Notes under the pieces: generated by a model
The model's input: only the letters and a program-made list of their open reading frames with translations
Databases searched by the model: none
What the model was told of the DNA's origin: nothing
Shown: piece by piece, positions 22,427 to 34,354 of the stretch
Numbering within the stretch: position 1 is the stretch's first letter
How the letters are laid out: the number at the start of each line of letters is the position of its first letter
Made by a program: the position numbers and the translations under genes
DNA from: Nymphaea colorata
Taxonomy: Eukaryota; Streptophyta; Magnoliopsida; Nymphaeales; Nymphaeaceae
Assembly (NCBI RefSeq): GCF_008831285.2
Contig: NC_045139.1
Location: 31,903,706 to 31,967,705, forward strand
Length of the DNA stretch: 64,000 bases
Direction: 5' to 3'

Positions 22427-24852
22427 ATGGATTGGAATGACGAGAATAGCTCGGTGGTGGTGAAGCCCTCGAACACCAGAGGTACTAGGAACAATTGCCC
22501 TCTTGCCACATTCTCTTTTATTTTCTTTAACTTGAACCTTTGAATTTTTTCAGTTTGAAATATGATCGGTTATCGTTTCTTTCCTTTCTTTTTCTTTTTG
22601 TGGGGATTTGGGATTCGAAATCCGTAGGGGAGGGAGCTCACAGAGATCGGAAAGCACTCAGAGACGTCACACAGTTTGTGGGTTTACCACCTCTGCCTCC
22701 AGGGAACAACAAGCAGAGGTCTCCATGGTGATAAGAAATATATTGCCTTTTCTTTTTCTATTTCTCTGTGTTCTTTAGCGGTTCCAGGTTCTTTTCTCAT
22801 TCTCCTGATGAATGTTCTTTATACTAAAAAAAATCAGCAATCTAAAGCGAGAAGTGCCGAACAGACCGATCACAAGGTGGGCGTTATTGATCCACTTTCT
22901 CCTTCTGCTCGTGTTCTTGCGATTTTCACTTAATTGGAACTGAACTTTTCTGCTTGGCTCTTCTGTTTAGACAATTAGCTGCGCTATTGGCAAATAAACG
23001 AAGTGGAGATCAGGTTAAGTAATTTCTTTTGGAGACAAAAGCTATATCTGGAAAAGAAGAAGCGGATTTTTCTTGTAACGATTCATGCAATACATTCTCA
23101 CCAATTTTTTGGCCTTCTAGGATTTCAATCAAAAGAAGGAATGGGGAAAGGTTTTACGATTAGGACCAGAAGACAAGAAGAAAGCCGTCAACTGTGATCA
23201 GGGTTTACAAAAATCGCCAATCATCGAGATAAACAATGCGGAATCATCATACATGGAAGTGGACCCTTGTTTTCATACGATAAAGTACACGGTGGCTATA
23301 CTTGATGAAGAAAGCGATGAGGAATCAACGGTGAGCATCACGGCTGAAGTTTGTTTATTCAGAAATCTGTATTATCTCTGATGCAGGGTACTTGGCCTTT
23401 TATTTTTATTCCTCTTACTGCAAAGTTTGAAAAGGAACAGCAGAATGATGATGAACTCAATGAAGTTGAGATGGAGGATGATATAAACATTGACCAGATA
23501 GATGCGCAGAATCCTTTGGCAGTGGTTGATTATGTAGAAGAAATCTATGCCTTCCATAGGCAAAGAGAGGTGAATGTATGATGCAATCCAGTGACCAATT
23601 GTTGGTTGTTCCCTGTGCATATTAGATTACAAAGAACTGAACACCATGAACACATTCCTCTTTTGATTTTTTTCAGAACTCAAGCTGCATATGCTCCAAT
23701 TACATTGCTCGTCAACCAGACATTAATGAGAGAATGAGGGCTATTCTGGTCGACTGGCTGATCGAGGTCAATCAAATGACTGTCTCTCTTAATCTAATAT
23801 TTAGTACTGAACTAATCTGCCATTGAGTTGCCTGGAGGTCATCGAAACCATTTTCTGCAGGTTCATTCCAGATTCAACCTTATGGATGAGACTTTATTCC
23901 TGACAGTGAATATTCTCGATAGATTCCTGCAACGTCGGACGATCATGAGGAAGAATCTTCAGTTGGTTGGTCTGACGGCCATGCTTGTGGCATGCAAGTA
24001 TGAGGAAGTGCTGGTCCCAGTTATAAACGACTTCATTCTGATATCTGACAACGCATATAGCAGAGAGCAGGTTCTGGGGATGGTAATAGAGTTCTTTGTG
24101 AATTAGTTAATTATACTCCCTCAATAGATAAGTCTGTTCATTTCTCGAACATGGTACAGGAGAAACTGATAATCAACACATTGGAGTTCAATTTCTCGGA
24201 ACCAACCCCATATGTTTTCTTGAGGAGGTTCCTCAAGGCAGTGCAATCTGAGAAGAAGGTAGTTTGTACTCTGCAATTGTAAATATGAAACACTCGTTCC
24301 AAGAGATTTCTTGTTGAATCGTTATATGTGACATCCCACAGATTGAATACCTCTCGTGCTACCTAAGTGAGCTCTCTCTTGTCGACTATGGAATGCTCAA
24401 GTACAGACCATCAATGGTGGCTGCTGCAGCGGTCTACTCTGCTCAATGTATGATCAAAGGATTCAAATGTTGGTCCAGGACTTCTGAACACCACAGTCGA
24501 TACTCCGAAGATGACATACTGTGAGTTTTTTCAAATTATGTCGACTACCATATGCTCCATGACAGCTCATGGTGTTCAGAGCAACCATGGTGCTGCTGGA
24601 GATGTGTGAGTGTGCCGCATGTTTTCGAATAACACGTGATAACTCACATACCCAATGACAAGATTTAGTGTGATACTTAATCCCTATTTGATTTTCTTCT
24701 GAACCAGAGAATGTGCTAGAATATTGGTTCACCTGCATAAGAAGGCTGGTTCGGGGAAGCTAACTGGCGTATACAGGAAGTATAATACTCTTCGGTTTGA
24801 TTTCTCTGCAACAACTGCACCAGCATTTTTCCTTCTAGATCAGTGTTCGTGA
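22427..24852 (+). CDS. CYCB2: B2-type mitotic cyclin
   Basis: Eleven exons: 22427-22481, 22628-22727, 22838-22876, 22971-23013, 23121-23330, 23387-23569, 23677-23766, 23861-24082, 24160-24258, 24342-24520, 24708-24852. The phases close to give 454 residues, near the CYCB2 norm of about 430. It activates a cyclin-dependent kinase at G2/M. A destruction-box-like RKALRDVTQ lies at 26-34 (final Asn replaced by Gln). An NRPITR motif comes from the microexon. The cyclin box begins about 190 with [11 protein letters not shown] at 230-240, CKYEEV near 287, and the C-terminal cyclin fold from about 348 ([10 protein letters not shown] near 430). The start is chosen because [10 protein letters not shown] resembles CYCB2 N-termini. 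Exon 2 could end at 22718 instead (three residues shorter), and exon 6 could start at 23426. Confidence 0.93.
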
Positions 24853-25465
24853 CAAACTTTATCACAGATGAGGAAGTTGCTCCACGTCTTGTGCAATAGA
24901 AGTTGCAGCAGCATTCAAAGACATTAATACTGCTTTTCTTTTCCTGCTTTATGGTAGACAAGCATGCATAGATTTTCAGTTTTCCATGTTCAGTGGTTTA
25001 CCCAGTCATTTCTAGTTGTCCAGACTTATGTGTAACTCAATAGTTGTGCTTTCTGTAAAACTAGAGATAGAATTGAATGAATATGACTTATATGTGACTT
25101 ACCTCAATAGTTATGCAAGACAAGAAGAACGTTGTCAATGAAAACCTCGCTTTTCCAGTTTTCCCTTACATCGTGAAATTGTAATTTGTTTTATGAATTT
25201 CATACATGAGAAGGAAAGATCTGTTAACAAAAAGAAGTTGAAGGATATTTGCCAAAATGTCATTCAAGAGCATTACTTCTCCAGGTTATTTTCTTCTCAT
25301 GTATTTATCAGCAAAGCTGTTTTCTTGAAGATTCTTCGAGATTACAGAAAATAAAAACATGTAAAAGTTGTAAAATTATGAGTTTCCTACTAAAATTTAT
25401 ACACAAAATATGTTAAAAATTAAAATTACGTTTCAAAACATCAAAAGAAGGAAAAGTACCACGAT
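24853..25465. other. 3' flank of cyclin B2, no further gene seen
   Basis: The first few hundred bases are probably the 3' untranslated region of the cyclin gene; T-rich words near 24950-25060 fit a polyadenylation zone. No other gene is recognised. Confidence 0.4.
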
Positions 25466-25469
25466 AACA

Positions 25470-25565
25470 TTATCTCCAATAATATGTATATATTACTTAA
25501 TAGGTTTTGCTAATCTGTTATCTCCAATAATAAGTATATATTACTTAATAGCTTTTGCTAATCTG
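25470..25565. repeat. 48-bp tandem duplication
   Basis: 'ttatctccaataatatgtat' recurs 48 bp later as 'ttatctccaataataagtat', both followed by attacttaatag and tttgctaatctg. Confidence 0.9.
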
Positions 25566-26569
25566 CACCTGGATATCCTGTACACTTGACATGAACAAAT
25601 TATTTTCAGTTCAAACCTGGATATCCTGTTGCATATAATGCGGCAAAGTTGTTTTTTTCGCTAAAATCTTGCGAAATTTTCGGCCATATTTTAAAAAGCT
25701 TAGAAAGAAACTCCATAAAATAAAATGCAAAAAATGTGAAAATAAAAAATGAACTAATAGAAAATGCCAAAAAACAACTAAAAATGTGAAAAAATGTGTT
25801 TTCATCGTCTTTTTTGGAATTTTTTCGTTTTGTCATTTTTTTCAAAAAGATGGGTCTTTTTACAGTTTTATACCACTAACCTAATTTTGAAGTATAAAAC
25901 GAGTTTTTCTCGGGAAAAAGGGTTAGTTTTCTTCTTGAAGAATACGATTTAAACCTCTGCAAGTTCTATGTGAGTCTTTTTTTCCTTCTTTCGTAATTTT
26001 ACAAAAACAGAAAGAGTAGTCTGTTGTGATCATGTATATTTTACGTACAGGAAGACACTCAAGCTGCTTATTCTTTATGACAATAATGACGAGGAGGGGG
26101 TGCTTGTTCTAATGAATACACTCATCCTCCTTAAATTTCATGAACGTCAAATGGTCTGGAAATATAATGTGGATTAGATTATAAATATTTGATTACTCGG
26201 AGTCTGATCATATTCGATGATTGGATCCAACAAAATGCTGCAATGTGATCGGTGACATGGAAGACGATAATGAATGGCCATGTTCACTTCTTTGGACTTC
26301 CATTTTATTGAATCAAAAAACAGATTGGTTGTACCATTTTTTAATACATAGAAAGGATCTTCCAAATACTTCAAAACCAAGTAATTTAATATCCAACTTG
26401 GCAGTATATGGCACTCCAATAATCCAACTTTGTCACATATCACTAGAGATCTCTGTTTTTTCTTCATTTTTTTACTCAAGAAAACTGCATACTGGCCGAG
26501 AGACTAGCACCCTTGGCCCCGGGTCCTATGCTTGCTTCGGCAAGCCAATGCCCAAATCAAACTCAGTAG
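25566..26569. other. Intergenic, no gene seen
   Basis: Very AT-rich. The short open stretches (25606-25845 minus, 26174-26574 on both strands) have low-complexity or unrecognisable translations. Confidence 0.45.
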
Positions 26570-26955
26570 TGTAAAACCCTAAAAATTTAGTATCATATTT
26601 AAGATTGTGAGAGATTTATAAAGGTTTATAAAGAGGGTTATTAAATAGATAGTTGTCATTGTTCCTAGCATTTTTGAGATTGGAGCTAAAACTGTTAGGA
26701 TTTACCGAATCAGAGCCTCGAGCCCAGGAGTGGGTCTAATTGTTATAATGGTATCAAAGCCAGTTCAACACTCGAACCTAGGGTCCCACACACGCGGATG
26801 TGTGTCTTAAGGGGATGGATTGTAACACCTCAAAATTTTAGTCTCACATTGAAGATTGAGAGAGATATTCAAAAACTTATAAAAATAGTTATTAAATAAA
26901 TAATTGTTCGCTTTTTTAGGTCTGGCGAACGGAGAGTGGATCTGATTGTCACAAG
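26570..26955 (+). mobile_element. TRIM (miniature LTR retrotransposon), copy 2
   Basis: The left terminal repeat runs from tgtaaaaccct at 26570 to about 26747. It is followed by tggtatcaaagcc at 26749, which matches the TGGTATCAGAGC-type primer-binding site complementary to initiator methionine tRNA. After only about 70 bp, the purine run aaggggatggat (26809-26820) serves as polypurine tract, and the right repeat starts tgtaacacctc at 26821. Both repeats carry 'aagattg(t)gagagat' and 'ttataaa.a.agttattaaata'. The right repeat has an internal deletion and ends near 26955. No coding capacity: this is the layout of a TRIM. Confidence 0.8.
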
Positions 26956-26999
26956 TAGTGTCCACACATGAATCAAACAAAATTAATGACAAATCTATG

Positions 27000-27547
27000 A
27001 TCACTTCCAAACACGTTTGTTTCTTTTTTAGGGTTAGGAAATGACCAATTACATTAGAAGGGCAATTCTAGCACGCATTTCCATGCATACGACATGTGTC
27101 CTAGGAGGCAATACCGGCACATTTTTTTGTGCACATGACGTGTGTGGCAATCCCGACACATTTTTTGTGCACACACGACGGGTGTCCTAGACACATGCAC
27201 CAATAATTCAGGATGCCTTTGGTTGTGCATTTTGATTACAAGTGACTCTTCCCAAATGGGGAACTGCAACATGTCTTGCCCAGCTTCTTGCCCCATTGAT
27301 GAAGCCAACTTCATATTGCCTAGTCACGACCCAATGTTGAAGTCAGTTGTCTCTTTGCAAGAAAAGCTGTGGCCTCCATGAATGCTCAACTGCATCGAGT
27401 AGACAAGCCTCCCCAGGACGTGAGCATGGAGTGCTCTAGAAAAGCACCTTTATAAGATCCAATCACATTGCCAAAGAGTTAGACAGCCATGATTGAGCTT
27501 CAAAACAACCGTTCTCCTTGGCCACAGTTGAGTTTCAGAAAGAGCCA
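27000..27547. other. Intergenic, no gene seen
   Basis: Contains an imperfect tandem pair near 27075-27190 built on 'acatgtgtcc/acgtgtgtg ... ggcaat.c.gcacattttttgtgcac'. No coding region is recognised. Confidence 0.4.
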
Positions 27548-27670
27548 CATGTGGGCCGGGGTGGGCAGTTGCCCACACCAGCTCTTCAAATGTTTTTAGA
27601 CATACACCCTTCCAGATATAAATGTTTTTTAAACGTGTGCCCCTCCAGCGAATTTTTCTGGCTTCGTCAC
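27548..27670. repeat. Dispersed repeat ('GGCGGAGCCAG' family), partial copy
   Basis: Opens with ggggtgggcagttgcccaca, sharing the palindrome at 19514, and ends with ttttctggcttcgtcac, a degraded form of the family end. Confidence 0.5.
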
Positions 27671-28867
27671 AAGAGTCCATATGTGCATATTGCAGAACTC
27701 AGTGCCATTTCTAGGGATGAGAATGAACGGAGCATAGATTCTCACCCTCAGGTGCCAAAAGCAGGCTCAGTACTCTTGGGGAGAAGGTGGAGGGGGGAGC
27801 GTAGGGGATTCGTCACTTTTATTGGGCAGTACGATGAAATACTCTTGTTGCTCATCAAAAGAATTTGGTATATATTGACTTGTAGGATTTTGTGAGAAAT
27901 TTAGGTCTGTTATTAACCAGATTTGGATTGGGTGTTGAGTATGATGTTTGATTGAGACTTGACAAAGATTCTACCCGATTATACAGGAGTGTAAGATCTT
28001 ATGCTACTCGTATCAGAATTTTACCCTAAGAATTAGGGTTTCGGTCCAAAACTAAATTCTAATCCAATTATATGAGGTCTGGTAAGGCCTGAACTTGAAC
28101 TATCTAAATTCTTGTTGTTGTTTCTTTTTTTTTCGCTTACAATTGAAAACCTAGCTTTGAGGTTAGCCAACCTATAATGGGTCAGACTTGGGCCGGCTAT
28201 TTGACCTACGGACCAGCCCGTTAAGAAAGAAAAAACTAGCAAGGTCGGGCCGGCCTGGGTTGGAGATCCCGGGGGGTCTCGCTTGGCATGAGACACACCT
28301 ATAAACCCCGTCTCTCCATATTTTTCATTTTTTATTTCCTTTTCTCTCTCTCTTCATCTTCTTTAGCGAGAAGTCAATCATCCCTACCGTCGTCTATCAC
28401 CACGGGTTTATGAGAAATTAGAAAAAAAAAAAAAAGCACTGATAGTCTTCAATGGTGGACATTGAGCTGGGTACCAAACAGACATAAAATTGACGGTTAG
28501 GTCAAACCTGATAACTAAACAGACAAGCTCCGGGTGCGCCCGAATCTAGCTTTGTGGAGCCTTGGCCAGGTAGAAAGCTACCAACCAAAAAGAAAGGGTT
28601 AGTAACTTTGTCACTTTTTCTAGAAAAAGGTAAAAGAAGAAATGACAAAGAAGTAGCTCCAAGAAATTGCCACGGCTTCTAATAAGAGACACCACACATA
28701 AAGATGGCTAACGACCAAGAACGCTTCATTGTCTTTGTCTTTCCTTTCGTTTTCTCAAATTCACCATGAGCAACTGCTTTTTTAGGTTAATTTCATAGAA
28801 TTCCTTCTTCTAGGATTTTTCATACGAGCTCATTGAGAACTCAAAACTTTAATGTGAAGTAAAATGT
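27671..28867. other. Intergenic, no gene seen
   Basis: No recognisable product on either strand. A GC-richer patch near 28180-28280 is open on the minus strand but has no identifiable domain. Confidence 0.4.
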
Positions 28868-29000
28868 GATCTAGGGGTTTGACCCGTTTGGTTGGATTAG
28901 TCTTCCATAAGTGGTTAGTCGCTGGTTCAAATCTTAAAGGTACTTGTTCTGTAAGTTTCAGATGAGCAGGCGGGGTATTTCATCACATCCGTGCCTTAAG
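28868..29000 (+). mobile_element. Possible tRNA-derived SINE head
   Basis: The sequence gcctggttcaaatct-like 'gctggttcaaatct' (28928-28941) resembles a pol III B box (GGTTCRANNC), with 'cgtttggttggattag' about 40 bases upstream as a possible A box, and 'gatgagcaggcggggta' after it. This layout is typical of plant SINE heads. The tail is not clear, so the call is weak. Confidence 0.3.
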
Positions 29001-29062
29001 TTGACATGTGTCAGGCCTATTGGGTATAGGAGAATTATGTGTTGGGTTTTAACTCTTTAGAG

Positions 29063-29338
29063 TAACGATGAAGTCTTTAGTTGCGGGTGAGTAGGGTTTG
29101 ACCCACTACCCGAAAAAGGCCGAAGCTCCCGGCCAACCCCTCATTCTCCAAGGTACATGGCCTACATCGTGTTTTGAGATGCCACCCCTACCATACTTCA
29201 ACTTACGTGTCGATGGCCCCTCGTTTGCAACAAAGAGAGTTGGCCCTCGAGGAATCAAAGTGAAGTCTGGTCGCCTACCAGCGCTATTCAATCCCATTGG
29301 ACCAACGCCCTTGGGGATAACGATGAAGTCTTTAGTTG
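29063..29338. repeat. 21-bp direct repeats bracketing a 234-bp GC-richer insert
   Basis: 'taacgatgaagtctttagtt' followed by g is present identically at 29063-29083 and 29318-29338. The DNA between them is richer in G+C than its surroundings and open on both strands, without recognisable protein. A poly-T/poly-A run follows at 29361-29380. The pair could be a long target-site duplication of a retroposed insert. Confidence 0.7.
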
Positions 29339-29713
29339 AGGGTGATTTCATTCAAGTAATTTTTTTTTTTAAAAAAAAAGAACAAAGAGAAGTGAAGTGA
29401 GATGTGCCAAGGAAACTACTTGAATCCATATTTCATTTTAGCACTACATGGCATGTGAGAGAGATCCATAATGGAAGGGAAAAGTGGATGAGTGATACAT
29501 TGAGGAACTCACACAGACACACACACTCTCTCTCTACCAAGGAGATGTTCCAATGAATCTATAGTACTATGGATTATGAATAATACAAACAAACAATAAT
29601 TGGTTGAAAATCTAGGCAATTAATTGTCACACTCAATATATATTGAACTTACTTGATGAATAGAGATCCCAGTCTATATTTAAATATAGAATCTTTCCTT
29701 TTATTTAATTTTA

Positions 29714-29757
<44 letters not shown>
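29714..29757. repeat. (AT)n microsatellite
   Basis: Uninterrupted TA units; a second short run lies at 29943-29966. Confidence 0.95.
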
Positions 29758-29759
<2 letters not shown>

Positions 29760-29760
<1 letters not shown>

Positions 29761-31414
29761 ATATATAGTCTTTCTTTTTATTTAATTTGGTTAAAAAACA
29801 GTCCCAAAGGTGCATTGGCAACTTGCAGTTGCTTGGCCATGCATGCTTTTCAAGATAAAGTGAATATTTTGCGACAGTTTTAGTGATACAAAATCTTAAA
29901 AACCATTCAACTATAGAGGTAGTTAGCTGCATTCAATTTTCCTATATATATATATATATATATATATTTATTGAGAAATTGATTGACCATTTGAGTGAGA
30001 GTCAAAAACCAACCCAATTAAAATTAAATATTGATTTTTTTTTTACAATCTAACTCTTATAGATGTAACCATGAAAGTTACTTTGGTGAGAAACATGTAT
30101 TGAGGTAATCACTTTTTTACTTGAATAATGTTTTCTTTAATAGTAAAAAAGTGAACGGCTCATATAAAGTCAAAAATATTATAATAAAAAAAAAGCAAAC
30201 ATTTTACAAAAAATAGCTTGATTTAAAACATTATTTAATAGTAGTCTACTGTTTATATACATTAAGATGTTCACGTTCTATTTAAAATATTCTTTTAACA
30301 CAATCTAAGAGGTTTTTTTTTTTTTTGGTCTCTTGCCTTCGCGGCCCGATATTTACCAATTACCAATCTAACCATTGACATAATCTCATTGTATTCGTTG
30401 AATTATGCTCGCTGAGACAATTTCTCTCCAATTATTGTCTTTTCATATGTATTTAAAATTTTTATTATTTTAATATGCGTTGTGTCCTTTTTATATAAGT
30501 TTTTTTTTTTTTTTGCCAAATAAACGACAATCCATTCAGCTGATCTTGCCTGGTGTGACGATTCACTGAGTCAACATTGTTTATTATTATTATTATTTTT
30601 TCTTATCTGCTTTTCAAGATTGCCTTATCTCGAAATATATTTAAATTCAATAATTGGCCTGACACTGTTCAGAACACCACTTTTTCCAGAACCTTTTTTT
30701 TTTTTTTGTCGCCATGTTGATGACAGGAAAGCCCCATTTATGGAAATATTTGAATCCATTCCTCACTTGTAGTTGACTAGAACTTTCCTTTCTGGATTCT
30801 CTTGTGCAACATCTTATAAGGCAGATGCAAGCATACATTAATCTCGGTAGACTGTTTAACCCTTCTGTTATTGGCAGCTTATGGCCACAAATGATAAGTT
30901 AGCCTTAAGAGGCATACTAATGGAAAGGGAGCGGTCGGAAAAGGAGCGGCCGATAACCGGCCGATGAATATTAACCGGCCGGTGAGTATTTGGTCATCAG
31001 TTTAATTCTTGTGAGCGTTATTTTCTTAAATTTGATGAAGTAGGGTGCAGCATCGGATTGAAGGTATACTATTCTTACACTCAATGCTCGCACAACCATG
31101 GGCCATGTGGCCGAGGAGAAAAAGTGCGGGGGTGGCTTCGGGTGCCAAATTGGCATCATGGATAGGTCAAAGCCATTCGAAAAACCTGTTATCACTTTTC
31201 TGCGACCAACCAAAATGCTATTTGTCTACTTTTGAAGTACCAAGGTGTCATTCTACCTAAAATCTCATGTTTGACCCCCCCCCCTCTCTCTCTCTCTCTC
31301 TCTAAATGAACAATACAATGGTGTGCTGCAGAAGCAAGCCTTGCTTTGACAAGTCATCTTTCATGAAAGGATAGTAGTGGTGGGAAGTGGCAAAAATACA
31401 CTTAGCTAGTAATT
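29760..31414. other. Intergenic, no gene seen
   Basis: AT-rich with poly-T runs at 30312-30326, 30501-30514 and 30697-30707. A short patch at 30920-30980 repeats the word 'ggccg' (gcggccgataaccggccgat), and a C9-(CT)n run lies at 31277-31303. No gene is recognised. Confidence 0.45.
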
Positions 31415-31713
31415 TTTCATGGAAGGGGCTAAATTATAGTTTCAAAATTTTTTGACCGGAACTGAAATACCATTTTTTAAAATTTTTGTATAAGATACAT
31501 AAATACTTTTAAAATTTATGTGTAAATTTTTAAAAAGAAATTTTCAGAGGTGGGGTCAGGCCCATGGAAACCTTCATCAGCCCATGAAAAATTTATCCAA
31601 ATGGCTTATTGTCATACAGTATGATTCAAAAATCACATTGAATGTCGACGCCACAAGTGGACTTTGCCCACAAGCGTCTCTTAGCAAAAAAAAAAATCCT
31701 CGCTTCGCCACTC
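31415..31713. repeat. Dispersed repeat ('GGCGGAGCCAG' family), near-full copy
   Basis: Shares 'gaaataccattttttaaaat', 'aaatttatgtgtaa', 'agaggtggggtcaggcccat' and the end 'cgcttcgccactcg' in the same order as 20745-20921. Confidence 0.6.
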
Positions 31714-32650
31714 GTAGTAAGAGACTAGTCCACAAAGTTGTGGCAATGGGCTGAGAAGATTCATTCTGAACATATTCATTAAGCATCAAGAGTCTCACCA
31801 ATGTGGGAGAGATATATAGTACCTGCTACTTCCTCCTCCATCCTTTGGTATTTAAGAATTACTCTCAAAAGTTAAGGGCCTAAGCTTTGGCGGAAATAAA
31901 GTATAAGCTATCTAGTGAGTTACTATTCCCACTGTTTAGCTGAAAGTATTCCAAAACTTTATTTTGAGCACAAAGCATCGTTTTGGAGGCAAAACAACCT
32001 TTCCGAAGCATATGAGTGACATTAAAAGACTGACAAACTTCGATTTCAAAACCCTAAAACATTCACCAAAAATTGCATTTTTGTATATATAACCCAACAC
32101 AAACAAACTAGTTTCTATAAATATCAAAAACCCAATTTTTTCCAAAAATTAGTTTTCACAACAAACAACTTTTTTCTCATGGTGGTATCCATACATGTAA
32201 TTCTTTCCTAAATTTATTTGATATTTCCTGCATCATTTTTTTTATTAATCAAAAGTAAAACTCTTAAAAGTAAAACTCTTTCAATAGGTTGCCGTATAGG
32301 TGGTTGGTTAGTTTTCATTTCAAAAGTTTTTTTGTTTTTTTGTGTCGTAAAAGGATCATTTCATTTTTTTTTTTGGAGGGTGGTAGGTCTACTTAGCGTG
32401 GCAGCGGCCTGTCTCCCTTCAAAATTTCAAAAAAAAAAAAATACATGTAGTTTTTTTAAATTTCACTATATCAAGATATTGAAAAATTTTACTTTGATTT
32501 CTGTGAAAATTTTTAAAGTATGGTTCAACCCTCTTAATAGAAAATTACTAACTCAGCCAATTAACTCATCCTAAAGTAAAAGGTGGACATGGATTCTCCA
32601 AAAGAAATAGCTAACTGCAAGGGGAAAATGTATATAAATACAAAAGCTTT
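31714..32650. other. Intergenic, no gene seen
   Basis: AT-rich sequence downstream of the nucleoredoxin gene. The end of that gene's 3' untranslated region probably lies between 32640 and 32958. Confidence 0.4.
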
Positions 32651-32958
32651 TCCCCTTCTTGTACTTTAAACTTGCAGTGCTTGCAGCTGTATGTTCGTCG
32701 TCGTCAAGTTATCAAGAAGAAATGGACAAAAAAAAAAAGGAAGACGACAAGAAACAATGAAGCCTCCATGAGACTAAAAGAGCCTGAATCATTTCAGCAG
32801 GAACCAGAGCATTAGCCATTAAAGCATTCCAAAACTCCAAACTACCACTGAAAAGAAAGATATGATATGATGTTTCTGTCAACAAAAGCACCACCAAGTT
32901 GAAGAAGAAAACACACAACAGACCACAGGAACGGGGCCATCCCCACATGATCCTAACA

Positions 32959-34290
32959 TCAGTCATCTCCCCCAAGTTTTGCCCAATTTTTCTCTGTAAC
33001 ACATCTTGGGTGCACTTCATATCCACATGTTATGCATTGGTACGCCCATACCGAGCCCTGCTCATCACACTCACAGCATATGAACGGGCCACCTCCAGAC
33101 GAAGCAGAAACCAGCCGGAGCGGATGATGATGACCGGAATGCAGCCGGAACTTGGGGAAGCTCTTAGCTTCCTCATCCATTCGTTTCTCTAGTGACCTGA
33201 CATGGTCTTGAGTAAACGGATAAGCATTCTCCATGTACAGGTTGATGAGGCTTCTACCCTCTCCGGTCACGCTCTTGCCATCTGGTCCAATAATAATCAG
33301 ACAAGGAATTCTTCTTACGTCAAAGTATCTGACCAGAGATCTCGTTTTCTCATCATTGAAGGGCACAGCCAGCCATGGCATGACCTCATAATATAACTCG
33401 AATGTTGCTTCGTCTCTGTCACTAGAAACGAAGACTACTTCGAACTGATCTTTGGTACCCATCGCTCGTTTGATCTTATTGTAGACAGAAATCAATCTTG
33501 GCGTGAATTTAAAGCCTGGCGAGCACCATTGAGCCGAGAAGTAGAGTGCCACAGTCTTCCCCACCAGAGAAGTTACCGGCACCTGCTTCACAGATGAGTG
33601 GGAGCGCAAGAAGTCTCTTCCTGTTGAAGGATTTGACAGGAGGGAGACGATGGTCTGCTTTGATCTCTTTTCCTCATCTTCTTTCCTTAGATATTCCACT
33701 CGCTTCGTAGTGAATGGAAAGGCGTCAACGCCGTACTTGTACACGAGATCCACGCCTTCCGCCTGCGTTGTCTTCATCTCAGCGTCGAGGAAAATCAAAG
33801 AGGGAATCCCTTCGATCTGAAACATCCCGCTCAGCATCTTTCTCGACTCCAAATCCGAGAATGGTACAGCAAGCCAAGGCATTGAAGCTCGGTACTCGTC
33901 GAATGAAGCCGCGTTCTCGTCAAAGGAGATGAAGACGATCTCGAACAAGGCACCTTGTTCCTTAAGCTTGCCATAGAGAGAAGCTAAGACTGGAGTGAAC
34001 TTTTGGGATGCAGAATTCCAGTTTGCAGAGAAGTAAAGGCCCAGTATGTGTCCTTTCAATTCTTCTACTTTTACCTGGATAGAGAACAGGATACGATTTA
34101 TCACTTCTCCATTCGAAAGCAGTGACTCGCTATCCGTATTAAAAGCAGTTTAACAGTCTTACTTTCACCTTTTTCTTCTTTGCTTTTGCGTCCCATTTGA
34201 CTCTGGGACCCTGATCTGTCAGTATAGAATTACTTTTTTCAAGCAAGTGAATAATATCAATGTATATGAACTTTAAATGTGAGTCTGTGA

Positions 34291-34354
<64 letters not shown>

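Noticed and set aside
29653-29932. Ile-Tyr repeat open frames on both strands (also 34139-34488 and 51399-51596)
   Set aside because: They are translations of (AT)n microsatellites.
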